NCBI GenBank assembly: GCA_963989245.1
Contig: OZ022339.1
Location: forward strand, 16,688,106-16,752,105
Source: Nansenia antarctica
Lineage: Eukaryota > Chordata > Actinopteri > Argentiniformes > Microstomatidae
Length of the DNA stretch: 64,000 nt
Direction of reading: 5' to 3'
The position numbers were made by a program, and so were the translations under genes. The notes beneath the pieces were generated by a model that worked only from the letters and a program-made list of their open reading frames with translations, did not search any database and was not told the DNA's origin. This document shows positions 54,001 to 64,000 of the stretch, piece by piece (position 1 is the stretch's first letter; each line of letters starts with the position of its first letter).

Positions 54001-55158
54001 CCCCCCGAGAAGAGGCTTTTGCTCTGTGTCGACTATTTCAAATGTGAGGTTGTGCTTTTCTCCCCGGATGACACATTCAGTGTGGAATTTCCCCAGCGAT
54101 GGCATGATTTCCCCAGAGTATAACTTTAACTTGGCTGCGCTCGGGCCTAGCGCCGCAATGGGTGACAGCTTCTCTTTAATCTTGCGGCCCATGACATTGC
54201 AGGTGGAGCCTGTATCCAGCTGACACTGTTGCCTTTTCTCATTCAGGCATAGATTCACAAACCACTTGCGCCCCTGCTGGGCCTTTGCAGTATTGACACA
54301 TTCAGTTACTAGAAACAGTCTATCATCAGTATCTGAGTCATCTTCTCTTTGCTCATCATTTTCAAGCACATTCACTTTTTTTATTTTTTCAGCCTTGCTG
54401 CCAGCCTGGCATACCTTGGCAAAGTGATTTGCTATGCCACATATCCGGCATGTCTTACCGTAGGCTGGGCACTGCTCCCTGCCCCGTTTGTGGCTGCCTC
54501 CACAGTATTTGCAGCTCCACTGTGGCTCTCTCTCCGCTGGCACTGTTTTCCTTTGATGTGCGCGCCTCTCACTCTGCCTGTCCAGGGCATTCACATTGTC
54601 CGTCTGTGCTAGCGGGGCCATCACTCTCATGTGTCTCTCGGTTAGCTCAGCGAGCCGGCAGATTTCAGTCGCTGTGTGTAACGTCAACTCACGTTCGCGT
54701 AGCAGACGCCTCCTGGTGCCCTCACTCGCAACACCCAGCACGAGCCTGTCACGAACCAGCTCGTCCTTCAGCGCACGGTATTCGCATGACGATGCTCTCT
54801 CCTTAAGCCTTGTCAGGAAACTGTCTATTGGCTCATCAGCCTCTTGTTTGCAGCTTCCAAATATGTACCTCTCATAAATGACGTTTCTCACCGGTTCGAA
54901 GTAAACCCCCAAAGCGTCCATAATCGCTTTTGGGTCCTTCTGTTCATCCTCCGTCAACGTGAGGCTATGTGTGTACACATGACGGCACTCACTTCCCATC
55001 AGCCGTCTCAGTGTGGCTGCCTTGATCAGCTTCGACTTCTCGCTCAGTCCGGTAGCGAGCAAAAAGTCCTCAAACTCTGCACGGAAGACTTCCCAGTTTT
55101 TCGCCAGATCACCAGCCATGCGCATACCATCGGGCGCGGGGATGCTGTTGCTTGCCAT
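51061..55158 (-). CDS. Ty3/gypsy gag-pol polyprotein, 1365 aa
   Basis: Single intact frame. Gag capsid-like region is residues 1-190, with two zinc knuckles (about 216-250, CKYCGGSH.. and CRICGIANHFAKVC). Aspartic protease has DTGS (315-318). Reverse transcriptase is about 455-640 with the active site as IADD (599-602) rather than the usual YxDD. RNase H has SDASMTGLGG (753-762). Integrase zinc finger HH-CC is about 985-1021, and the catalytic triad is Asp1049, Asp1102 (VSDNGPQF) and Glu1138 (NGKAESAVK). Gag and pol are fused without a frameshift. Host databases often name such frames 'K02A2.6-like'. No envelope gene follows. Codon use is GC-rich relative to the flanks. Confidence 0.92.
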   Translation of the reverse strand: MASNSIPAPDGMRMAGDLAKNWEVFRAEFEDFLLATGLSEKSKLIKAATLRRLMGSECRHVYTHSLTLTEDEQKDPKAIMDALGVYFEPVRNVIYERYIFGSCKQEADEPIDSFLTRLKERASSCEYRALKDELVRDRLVLGVASEGTRRRLLRERELTLHTATEICRLAELTERHMRVMAPLAQTDNVNALDRQSERRAHQRKTVPAEREPQWSCKYCGGSHKRGREQCPAYGKTCRICGIANHFAKVCQAGSKAEKIKKVNVLENDEQREDDSDTDDRLFLVTECVNTAKAQQGRKWFVNLCLNEKRQQCQLDTGSTCNVMGRKIKEKLSPIAALGPSAAKLKLYSGEIMPSLGKFHTECVIRGEKHNLTFEIVDTEQKPLLGGGTCKRLGLVSFTVPDELHTVDASQSVPLTKDQLLRDYHDVFNDPIESVPGEIHFELDPDVTPVQCAPRNVPVALKARVKEELDRHVKVGNIEPVTEPTAWISNMVTVAKPEKIRICIDPKPLNRALLRSHYHMPTLEDVLYKLPKARLFTLADARDAFLQCKLDDASSRLTTFWTPWGRMRWLKLPFRVSVAPEIYQRKQHQLLSGLAGIEPIADDILVVGCGDTDAEAELDHDRNLSALMERCRAVGLRLSERKLQFKLKAVHFHGHILSSEGLKIDPEKTRAVLEMPTPTDVKAVQRFIGFVTYLAKFLPKLSEVCEPLRRVLDKDVMWHWLPKHEDAVRGVKRMVTCTPVLKYYDITKPVTVQSDASMTGLGGCLLQGGQPVAFASRALEQNSPTEQNYAQIEKECLSIVFACQRFHQYLYGREAITAETDHKPLITIFKKPLLSAPKRLQGMLLHLQSYNLDVVYKPGPEMYVSDTLSRATPPCRGSDTPYVQHAVCAVNSTQAGYSQLDQAQHLDVTAFRFHQIVQHTETDDVLQELASVILSGWPDFKEDTPLAVREYWPFRDELNVQDGALYRGQCVVIPKAMRSELLKRIHASHIGGEACYRRARDTLFWPNMRAEIKDFVANCSACNEYARVQQKEPMMSHDIPVRPWQAVSMDVYSYAGKDFLIILDQYSDFWEIDQLPDLSADTLITRCKAQFARYGQPERVVSDNGPQFACERFRKFAASWGFAHVTSSPRHPRSNGKAESAVKIVKSLCKRAKLDGTDAWMAILHLRNTPTEGLDSSPAQRLMACRLKTSLPVADSLLLPRVVDGVAEKLRWKRRVAKSFYDTSARDLPELDVGDHIRMRPLPGDRTGRWRRGQCLQRVAPRSFVVDVDGTLYTRNRVDLRVAERSAQAQQTDILRPERSSPDQTQVAGETASAETRIVSSRGETGGEVHPRTPRAPATPGGPATAGQGVYSRSGRLSRPPQRLDL

Positions 55159-55225
55159 GGCGTTTTATTTCTTTAAGCGTCTTTATTTTATTTTTATTTT
55201 TACTTAGATCCCGCTTCTGACTCCA

Positions 55226-55721
55226 TGTTTCATTATGTCTTTTATTAAAATGAATGAATGAATGAATGAATGGACTTTATTGTCATTGCTACAGTACAGG
55301 TACCAAACAACGAAATTTAGGAGGGGTGGCTCCCCTGGTGTTAGGAAAGGAAGAAAAAAAACACTTTTAAAAAAAAATCACAAGAAGGGAAGGAGCTGGT
55401 TTACATAAATAAAGGCTATGTACACAATCCACTGTACTATACTGTACAGATAGGGTTGTCATATTGCACAAAAGTATTGTTTCACGTTATTTAAAGTGTC
55501 ACAGTTTGCAGGCTTGAAATGTACATGTTTGTGCCTCAGCACTACACCTGATTTTTTCAGTCCAGCAGCTGCCATCAATCTGTCCAGACTGTCCAGGGCC
55601 CAGAACTGCGGTTCCTTCCGCTCACGCCCACATACAACATCCGGGTCGTACATGTAACATTATCAGGTCACCCCTAGGTGTCCCTGTAACACAGGCTACT
55701 ACCATATGCCTATATGTAACA
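55226..55721 (-). repeat. gypsy 5' LTR, interrupted by an L2 tail
   Basis: LTR pieces 55226-55249 and about 55604-55721, separated by an inserted L2 3' end. Since the 5' LTR carries the promoter, the insertion probably damages expression although the coding frame is intact. Confidence 0.85.
55250..55603 (-). mobile_element. 5'-truncated L2-type LINE tail
   Basis: (TGAA)n at the left, then 'ggtaccaaacaacgaaattt' and 'ggctcccctggtgttaggaa', the same 3'UTR as the L2 at 31933. About 350 bp, no protein-coding part left. Inserted within the gypsy LTR, hence younger than it. Confidence 0.85.
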
Positions 55722-55726
55722 TATGC

Positions 55727-56289
55727 GAGCAGACTAGAATAAAAATGACATCAAATATTTGTTGCAGTGAAGGGGCATTCTCAAAGAGATGCGCACAGCC
55801 ACTTCAATGTAGGCTATATGACAGAGACAGTTGAGTTGAATACATAATTTATTTGGATGAAGTCTGGATGTGATGACTGGGGTTGAAAAACAAGGCCAGT
55901 GGACTGAGAGACTATCCGTCTGGGACCCTGGCGCCACCTGCTGGCGTAGCCCGGTCAGTGACGTGGAGGTATATCCTCCTATGACCCGGCAATTCATGTT
56001 AGTTCTCTGTGGGGGACACGAGTCGGAGACCTCTAAGTTGAGCACCGTTTATGCAATCTATTTTGAGTCCTACTGTACCGTCAAGCGGACATCCTGGGCT
56101 TTGGAGTGGTGCCACAGGTGTGGGGGTCTGGCTTACAGAGCGCTTGGACTTTGTTATTTGTTATATAAGATTGTTATTATGTTTCTTTTGCTAATAATCA
56201 AATCGTTTCTTCAATATGAGAGTCTTAACTTCAATGTAGTAAGATTCCAGAAATTCAGAAGTACAGTCATTTTAACCCTTTCAAAACAC
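55727..56289. other. intergenic, no gene seen
   Basis: Unique-looking DNA between the gypsy element and the 57-bp minisatellite; open frames here carry no recognisable family. Confidence 0.4.
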
Positions 56290-57990
56290 AACTCACCTCC
56301 CTCTCATCTCAATAAGGAGACAGAGAGAGGAACAGCTTCCCCTAGTCTCTCTCCTCCCTCTCATCTCAATAAGGAGACAGAGAGAGGAACAGCTTCCCCT
56401 AGTCTCTCTCCTCCCTCTCATCTCAATAAGGAGACAGAGAGAGGAACAGCTTCCCCTAGTCTCTCTCCTCCCTCTCATCTCAATAAGGAGACAGAGAGAG
56501 GAACAGCTTCCCCTAGTCTCTCTCCTCCCTCTCATCTCAATAAGGAGACAGAGAGAGGACCAGCTTCCCCTAGTCTCTCTCCTCCCTCTCATCTCAATAA
56601 GGAGACAGAGAGAGGAACAGCTTCCCCTAGTCTCTCTCCTCCCTCTCATCTCAATAAGAAGAGACAGAGAGAGGAACAGCTTCCCCTAGTCTCTCTCCTC
56701 CCTCTCATCTCAATAAGGACACACAGAGAGGAACAGCTTCCCCTAGTCTCTCTCCTCCCTCTCATCTCAATAAGGAGACAGAGAGAGGACCAGCTTCCCC
56801 TAGTCTCTCTCCTCCCTCTCATCTCAATAAGGAGACAGAGAGAGAAACAGCGTCCCCTAGTCTCTCTCCTCCCTCTCATCTCAATAAGGAGACAGAGAGA
56901 GGAACAGCTTCCCCTAGTCTCTCTCCTCCCTCTCATCTCAATAAGGAGACAGAGAGAGGAACAGCTTCCCCTAGTCTCTCTCCTCCCTCTCATCTCAATA
57001 AGGAGACAGAGAGAGGACCAGCTTCCCCTAGTCTCTCTCCTCCCTCTCATCTCAATAAGGACACAGAGAGAGGAACAGCTTCCCCTAGTCTCTCTCCTCC
57101 CTCTCATCTCAATAAGAAGAGACAGAGAGAGGAACAGCTTCCCCTAGTCTCTCTCCTCCCTCTCATCTCAATAAGGAGACAGAGAGAGGACCAGCTTCCC
57201 CTAGTCTCTCTCCTCCCTCTCATCTCAATAAGGAGACAGAGAGAGAAACAGCGTCCCCTAGTCTCTCTCCTCCCTCTCATCTCAATAAGGAGACAGAGAG
57301 AGGAACAGCTTCCCCTAGTCTCTCTCCTCCCTCTCATCTCAATAAGGAGACAGAGAGAGGAACAGCTTCCCCTAGTCTCTCTCCTCCCTCTCATCTCAAT
57401 AAGGAGACAGAGAGAGGAACAGCTTCCCCTAGTCTCTCTTCTCCCTCTCATCTCAATAAGGAGACAGAGAGAGGAACAGCTTCCCCTAGTCTCTCTCCTC
57501 CCTCTCATCTCAATAAGAAGAGACAGAGAGAGGAATAGCTTCCCCTAGTCTCTCTCCTCCCTCTCATCTCAATAAGGACACACAGAGAGGAACAGCTTCC
57601 CCTAGTCTCTCTCCTCCCTCTCATCTCAATAAGGAGACAGAGAGAGGAACAGCTTCCCCTAGTCTCTCTCCTCCCTCTCATCTCAATAAGAAGACAGAGA
57701 GAGGAACAGCTTCCCCTAGTCTCTCTCCTCCCTCTCATCTCAATAAGGAGACAGAGAGAGGAACAGCTTCCCCTAGTCTCTCTCCTCCCTCTCATCTCAA
57801 TAAGGAGACAGAGAGAGGAACAGCTTCCCCTAGTCTCTCTCCTCCCTCTCATCTCAATAAGGAGACAGAGAGAGGACCAGCTTCCCCTAGTCTCTCTCCT
57901 CCCTCTCATCTCAATAAGAAGACAGAGAGAGGAACAGCTTCCCCTAGTCTCTCTCCTCCCTCTCATCTCAATAAGGACACACAGAGAGGA
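56290..57990. repeat. 57-bp minisatellite, about 30 copies, higher-order structure
   Basis: Unit reads 'ctctcctccctctcatctca' 'ataaggagacagagagagga' 'acagcttcccctagtct'. Variants (aagaagagacag, aaggacacacag, gaccagc, gaaacagcgtcccc) recur in the same order in at least two blocks (about 56650-57110 and 57110-57520), showing block duplication. A 57-bp period is 19 codons, so both strands stay open and give false repetitive proteins. Confidence 0.95.
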
Positions 57991-58088
57991 GGATGGCTCC
58001 TTCCCAAACTCTGTAGTCATTGCTAGCTGCTCAACGTTAACTTCGCTAACACACATTAGCACCATGTTGATCCCAGACGTTAGTAGGT

Positions 58089-58200
58089 CAGGGTTCCCAC
58101 GGGTCCTTGAAATCCTTGAAAGTTTGTGAATTTGAGGGGAAAAAATCAAGGCCTTAAAAGTTTTTGAAAATAGACATGGGTCATTGAAAGTGCTTGAATT

Positions 58201-58293
<93 letters not shown>

Positions 58294-58500
58294 AAAAAGA
58301 AGGCAAGAGACCATCTAGTGCACACATTCAAGCCTCTCTTTTTAATTGTTGTCTGTGAGCGGATAGTTCTTATGATATAAATTCTCATCTACATCTGTCT
58401 CAAACTATGCCGTGTTGGGTCCTTGAATTTGAGGGAATTGAGTCTTGAAAGTCCTTGAAAGGTGCTTGAATTTGATGTTTCAGAAGGCGTGGGAACCCTG
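58089..58500. mobile_element. inverted-repeat element with 6-bp target duplication (copy 2)
   Basis: Same ends as 11925-12190 (cagggttcccacgggtcctt, ggcgtgggaaccctg). Flanked exactly by gtaggt (58083-58088, 58501-58506). Contains an extra internal segment with a TC microsatellite (58200-58330) absent from copy 1. Confidence 0.78.
58203..58290 (+). repeat. (TC)n microsatellite
   Basis: About 43 TC units inside the second copy of the inverted-repeat element. Confidence 0.96.
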
Positions 58501-58792
58501 GTAGGTCCTCTGTCCTTCAGGCTGAACAGGTTCTTCACCAGCAGGGCTGAAAGTACTAGAGAGCAGGACTGGGGACCAGGCCATGGAAACACATCTCACC
58601 ACATTACAAAGAGACTTCACTACGCTGTACTGTCCACATGCACAGGCAAGCGAGCATTAAAGGTGTTCTACTGAACGTCCCAAAGATGACTCCAGCACAT
58701 CAAGATGACTTGGGTAGTAGAGGTCCACAGAGTCATTCAACAGTCATGGAATAGAAGAAGCAAGACCACGTTTCTCAATTTAAAGATTACGA

Positions 58793-58798
58793 TTTATT
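58793..58798 (-). terminator. polyadenylation signal of the finTRIM gene
   Basis: AATAAA on the - strand about 400 nt after the stop codon at 59191. Confidence 0.5.
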
Positions 58799-59190
58799 TA
58801 ATATTGATTATTTGATTTTGTAAAACACAGGTTTATGGTTTTTTTATAGTATATATCCAGTGTTCCAAGTGTTCTGCTTGGCTTCAGATTTGTCAGAGAT
58901 AATGAGAAAACATATGTCCTATTTGTAACCATTGACCCATTCAAATGAAGATGACTCGAACCCTGGAATATGTAATAGAGGTCCAGTCTGACCAGACATG
59001 AGCATCCTCTGACTGTTGACACCATCACAGGATTGGGCTTCAAAAATCTCAGATTCTAGACTTGACAGAGAGAGCTCAATCTGAGCTCTGAGAGGCATTG
59101 AAGTGGGAAATAATTACATATAAAAACTCTTAAAACCAAATCACAGAGAAAGATATCTCTACAGAATAGTAGGTTATGATAAAGCATCAC

Positions 59191-60869
<1,679 letters not shown>

Positions 60870-61678
60870 CTGTTAGGATACACACACACACACACATTAT
60901 TTTTAGCCCATTCTTAGCCCATTTCAACACGGCGAATAATAACGATTTATGCCGGCTTTGTTTGAAGAGGAAAGCGACGTCTAGAACACTACCTCCATCC
61001 CCTTTTTTTTAAACGTATTTTTATTTCTTATTTGTGTGTGTGTGTGTGTGTGTTCTAGACACCTGTGCTTTTTTTTCACAACGTTTAACTCCTAGCTGTA
61101 CGGGACTATATGAACACGGCGAACAATGTAAGATCTTGGCTTGAATTATTTCTATGAAATTGGTAATTGTTTAAAATGATATGCTACGCTTTCGTTTAAT
61201 GCATAGACGATGAAATGTATGATATATGCTTGTTTTGTTTCATTTGCTCACTATGCTTGGGCTGTCATTAAAGTGAGAATAGAACTATGTACTTGTGGCA
61301 GGGCTGAAGATGTCTAGAGGGTGTACAGAGAGGACAGAACCGCTGTACACGGAGGTGTCGTCGACAAGGGGGGAGGGGGCGTGTCTGCTAGAGACATCGG
61401 GGGGAGGGGGCGTGTCTGCTAGAGACATCGGGTGGAGGGGGCGTGTCTGCTAGAGACATCGTGGGGAGGGAAAGTGTTGATAATTTTATACTTAAGTAGG
61501 AGTTCTTTCTAGGGAATATTGCACTACTCGAGAGCTGAGATGCAGGGGTGGATAGTTCTTCCCCTCATTTCTCTATCTGTTGTTTGTTTTGGGGTTTTAT
61601 TTGGGTTTTATTTTTCACAGGGACCAGGGGTTACTCGTTCAGATAATGACACTCGTTTACAAAACGTAGCAACTTGTT
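60870..61678. other. finTRIM upstream intron/flank and LINE leader
   Basis: No RING or B-box exon found. Contains CA/TG runs and, at 61372-61462, three copies of about 37 bp built on gagggggcgtgtctgctaga plus gacatcg. That part may belong to the 5'UTR of the following LINE. Confidence 0.4.
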
Positions 61679-64000
61679 ATGACTAAACTCACGATTGTGA
61701 GCCTGAATGTCAGGGGGCTCAACTCGCCAAATAAACGTACAACATTTTTGGATTTCCTCAGAAGAAAAGCAGTTGATATAGCTCTAGTACAGGAGTCACA
61801 CCTTCTATCTAAAGACACCCATCGTCTGGCTAACAGACATTATCATGTGATTGCTTCATCGGCTGCCAACACTAGATCTAAGGGCGTTGCGATCGTCTGT
61901 CGCCGTACTTTGAAATATGACATCCTGGGAGATTGGGCCGATCCGGAGGGTAGAATAGCCTTGACTAAAATTCAACTAGAGGGGGAAAAAATTGTGCTGA
62001 CCTCTGCCTATGCACCTAACAATTATGATAAACATTTTTATGATTTGCTGACCAATAAAATGTTGGAATTTCCAGATTTCAAATTTATTGTGGGAGCGGA
62101 CTTTAATGCGGTATGGGATTATAAAATTGACAGAACCACGGCGTCCGAAGCCAGCGACCAGAAACAAGCCTCACATGCTCTCCGTGCGTGGGCCAATTCT
62201 TTGTGCGTTGTTGACTCATGGCGCTTGATTAATCCCTCGGTTAAGGATTTTTCATGTTATTCAGCGAGACACAAATCATTTTCAAGAATTTATTTTATTT
62301 TTGCCTCCAAAAATCTTTTTTCTGAAATAGCTGACGTGGTCCATGTACCATTTGCTCCTTCTGATCACAAAGCAGTGGTCTGCTCAGCTTCACTTAGGCC
62401 CGCTTTTGCATGAAATGATTTTGTTCTCTATTGAGAAGGGCTCCTTTGCTAGAGATGTTAATATAGCGTTGATCTCCCTGCTGCTGAAAAAAAACAAAGA
62501 CCCCCTGGACTGTGGGAGCTATAGGCCGCTCTCCCTTTTAAACTCCGAAATTAAAATGTATGCCAAGGTTCTTGCACGCCGGTTACAGACTTACATGCTC
62601 AAATTGGTTCACTGCGACCAGACAGGCTTCATCAGGACCAGATTGGCTTCAGACAATATGAGGAGACTCTTACACATCATAGATGGTGCTACCTCATTTA
62701 ATTCTCCTACTGCGGTGCTGTCGCTGGACGCTATGAAAGCATTCGACCGTTTAGAGTGGTCCTATTTATGGACGGTACTTGAAAAATTGGGTTTCGGTAC
62801 GATGTTTTTAAAATATGATCAAGACGATTTATTCTAATCCTTCTGCAATGGTAATGACTGGGAGGAACTTTTCGTCACCGTTTGCGATTGCTAAAGGCTC
62901 CAGACAGGGATGTCCGCTCAGCCCATTACTATTTGCGCTTTCCCTGGAGCCCCTGGCTCAGAGGGTCCGCCAGTCGACCACAGTCACACCAATTTCTATC
63001 GGTGGCACTCAGCATCACATATCCCTATATGCAGACGATGTACTTCTGTATGTAGATGATGCTCCTCAATCCATTCCCCATATTCTGTCCATCTTTGATG
63101 CTTTTAGCGCCATTTCTGGATACAGAATAAATTGGACCAAGTCTGCTCTCTTGCCGCTAAATGAGGCCATGAGGAGTGCAGTTGTGCCCTCCCAGATTCC
63201 GATAGTTACCAAATTTAAATATTTAGGCATTGACTAAATAGGCATCACTGCTGACTACAGCTAATACCAATTTTAAGAATTTCCTTTCCAATATAACACA
63301 GGATTTGGACAGATGGGTGGCACTGCCGAATTCCCTGCGGGCTAGGGTTTCCATAGTTAAAATGAATGTGCTCCCCCGAATTAATTTTGTAAGTTCTATG
63401 CTGCCTCTTCCTCCCCCCGCTCTTTATTGGAACAAATTGCAATCTGCAGTTACTAAATTCATCTGGAGAGGTAAACGACCCCGAATTAAATTGACCACAT
63501 TACAGCGTGAGAGACAGGATGGAGGCCTTTCTCTACCTAATTTTAAACTTTACTATTGGGCTTTCACACTGTGTCCTCTGGTAACTTGGTTTAATCCCAT
63601 GGCTGAGGTTTCTTGGCGTGCTTTGGAAGAGGGATTGACATTCCCTCTCACTCTGAAGGAGGTGCTGTTTTCCAACACTCCACCTGCTCAGTGTAGGCGA
63701 CGGTTTGGCCTAATCATTTCTCAATTAATCAGTGTCTGGCGAGCAATGACAAAAACATGCAAACTGCCCTCTGGATGGAACCCCTGCTCACCAATATTTA
63801 ATAATGATGCACTCTTAATTGGGGGGCGTCCGATTAGATTCCAACAATGGGCTGACGGGGGTATTCATTCATTGGGCGATGTTATTGGGGATAAAGGTCT
63901 TCACTCTTTTGAAGAGTTACGAATTCAGTTTAATTTACCACGCTCCTCCTTTTTCTTTTATTTACAACTAAGGGCTGCCATGAAAACCTATGGGGTCCCA
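61679..64000 (+). pseudogene. L1-type LINE ORF2, internally deleted and frameshifted, running off the window
   Basis: Starts MTKLTIVSLNVRGLNSPNKR. Endonuclease motifs are VQESHL, TSAYAPNN, IVGADFNAVWD and PSDHKAV. At about 62400 the frame jumps directly to the middle of the reverse transcriptase (HEMILFSIEKG, YRPLSLLNSEIKMYAKVLAR, SLDAMKAFDRLEW, RQGCPLSPLLFALSLEPLA, catalytic SLYADDVLLY), so the endonuclease-RT linker is deleted. Frame breaks lie near 62815 and 63240; further sequence (DRWVALPNSLRARVSIVKMN, YWNKLQSAVTKFIWRGKRPR) continues to the right edge. Non-functional. Confidence 0.85.

Larger units (their letters stand above)
50784..55721 (-). mobile_element. full-length Ty3/gypsy LTR retrotransposon
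   Basis: Bounded by short LTRs (50784-50921, and 55226-55721 including an insertion), both starting tgtttca and ending gtaaca on the + strand. Flanked by tatgc (50779-50783, 55722-55726), a 5-bp target duplication. On the - strand the 5' LTR is followed immediately by tggagtcagaagcgggat, a primer-binding site matching the 3' end of tRNA-Leu with about two differences. Before the 3' LTR is a purine tract, aaaggaaaggaga. It encodes one uninterrupted gag-pol frame. LTR divergence is about three positions in 138, so it is fairly young. Confidence 0.92.

Noticed and set aside
56290..57990. Regular repeats as a CRISPR array
   Set aside because: Units are contiguous with no unique spacers, and the genome is vertebrate.
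55870..58314. Long repetitive open frames on both strands (425 and 269 codons)
   Set aside because: They are produced by a 57-bp tandem repeat whose period is divisible by three; there are no splice or start contexts, and the same residues repeat on both strands.

Overview
The window is a piece of a teleost fish nuclear genome. The supporting signs are spliced vertebrate genes with canonical GT-AG introns, a finTRIM-type gene (a family expanded in teleosts), tRNA-derived SINEs and L2, L1, Tx1 and RTE LINEs of fish type, Tc1-like and hAT-like fragments, and very abundant microsatellites and minisatellites. I see no bacterial or phage features. The species cannot be fixed from the sequence alone.

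Four protein-coding loci are supported. (1) On the + strand at 205-12425, the last seven coding exons of an HTRA1 serine protease: the catalytic His, Asp and Ser plus the C-terminal PDZ domain. Its first exons lie left of the window, and its introns are full of short transposons and tandem repeats. (2) On the - strand at 26393-21721, a seven-exon gene for an unrecognised, serine-rich helical protein of about 1124 residues. All intron phases fit, it contains a 37-nt micro-exon, and its terminal exon region is tandemly duplicated. (3) On the - strand at 48516-47178, a complete four-coding-exon nucleoside diphosphate kinase (NME2-like, 151 residues), with an upstream non-coding exon and a TATA box near 50115. 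(4) On the - strand at 60869-59191, the coiled-coil and PRY-SPRY exons of a finTRIM gene whose RING/B-box exon is not visible. There is also one tRNA-Arg(ACG) gene at 18852-18924.

The rest is mainly a nested deposit of mobile elements. A degraded RTE endonuclease abuts an antisense Tc1 transposase fragment (about 17027-18077). A 5'-truncated L1 with a 15-bp target duplication lies at 28594-30752. An L2 fragment is split by a 1283-bp hAT-like element with an 8-bp duplication (31933-34205). A 1180-bp element with two 171-bp LTRs and a 5-bp duplication carries a piece of a non-LTR reverse transcriptase gene instead of gag-pol (34875-36054). A frameshifted Tx1-like LINE lies at 40650-46025. A Ty3/gypsy element with an uninterrupted 1365-codon gag-pol frame and 5-bp duplication lies at 50784-55721; one of its LTRs is interrupted by an L2 tail. 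An internally deleted L1 runs off the right edge from 61679. A 57-bp minisatellite of about 30 copies fills 56290-57990.

The genes do not form a pathway; they are neighbours in an ordinary vertebrate gene-plus-repeat landscape. The most unusual items are the LTR element with captured LINE sequence, a short inverted-repeat element present twice with exact 6-bp target duplications, and the unrecognised helical-protein gene.
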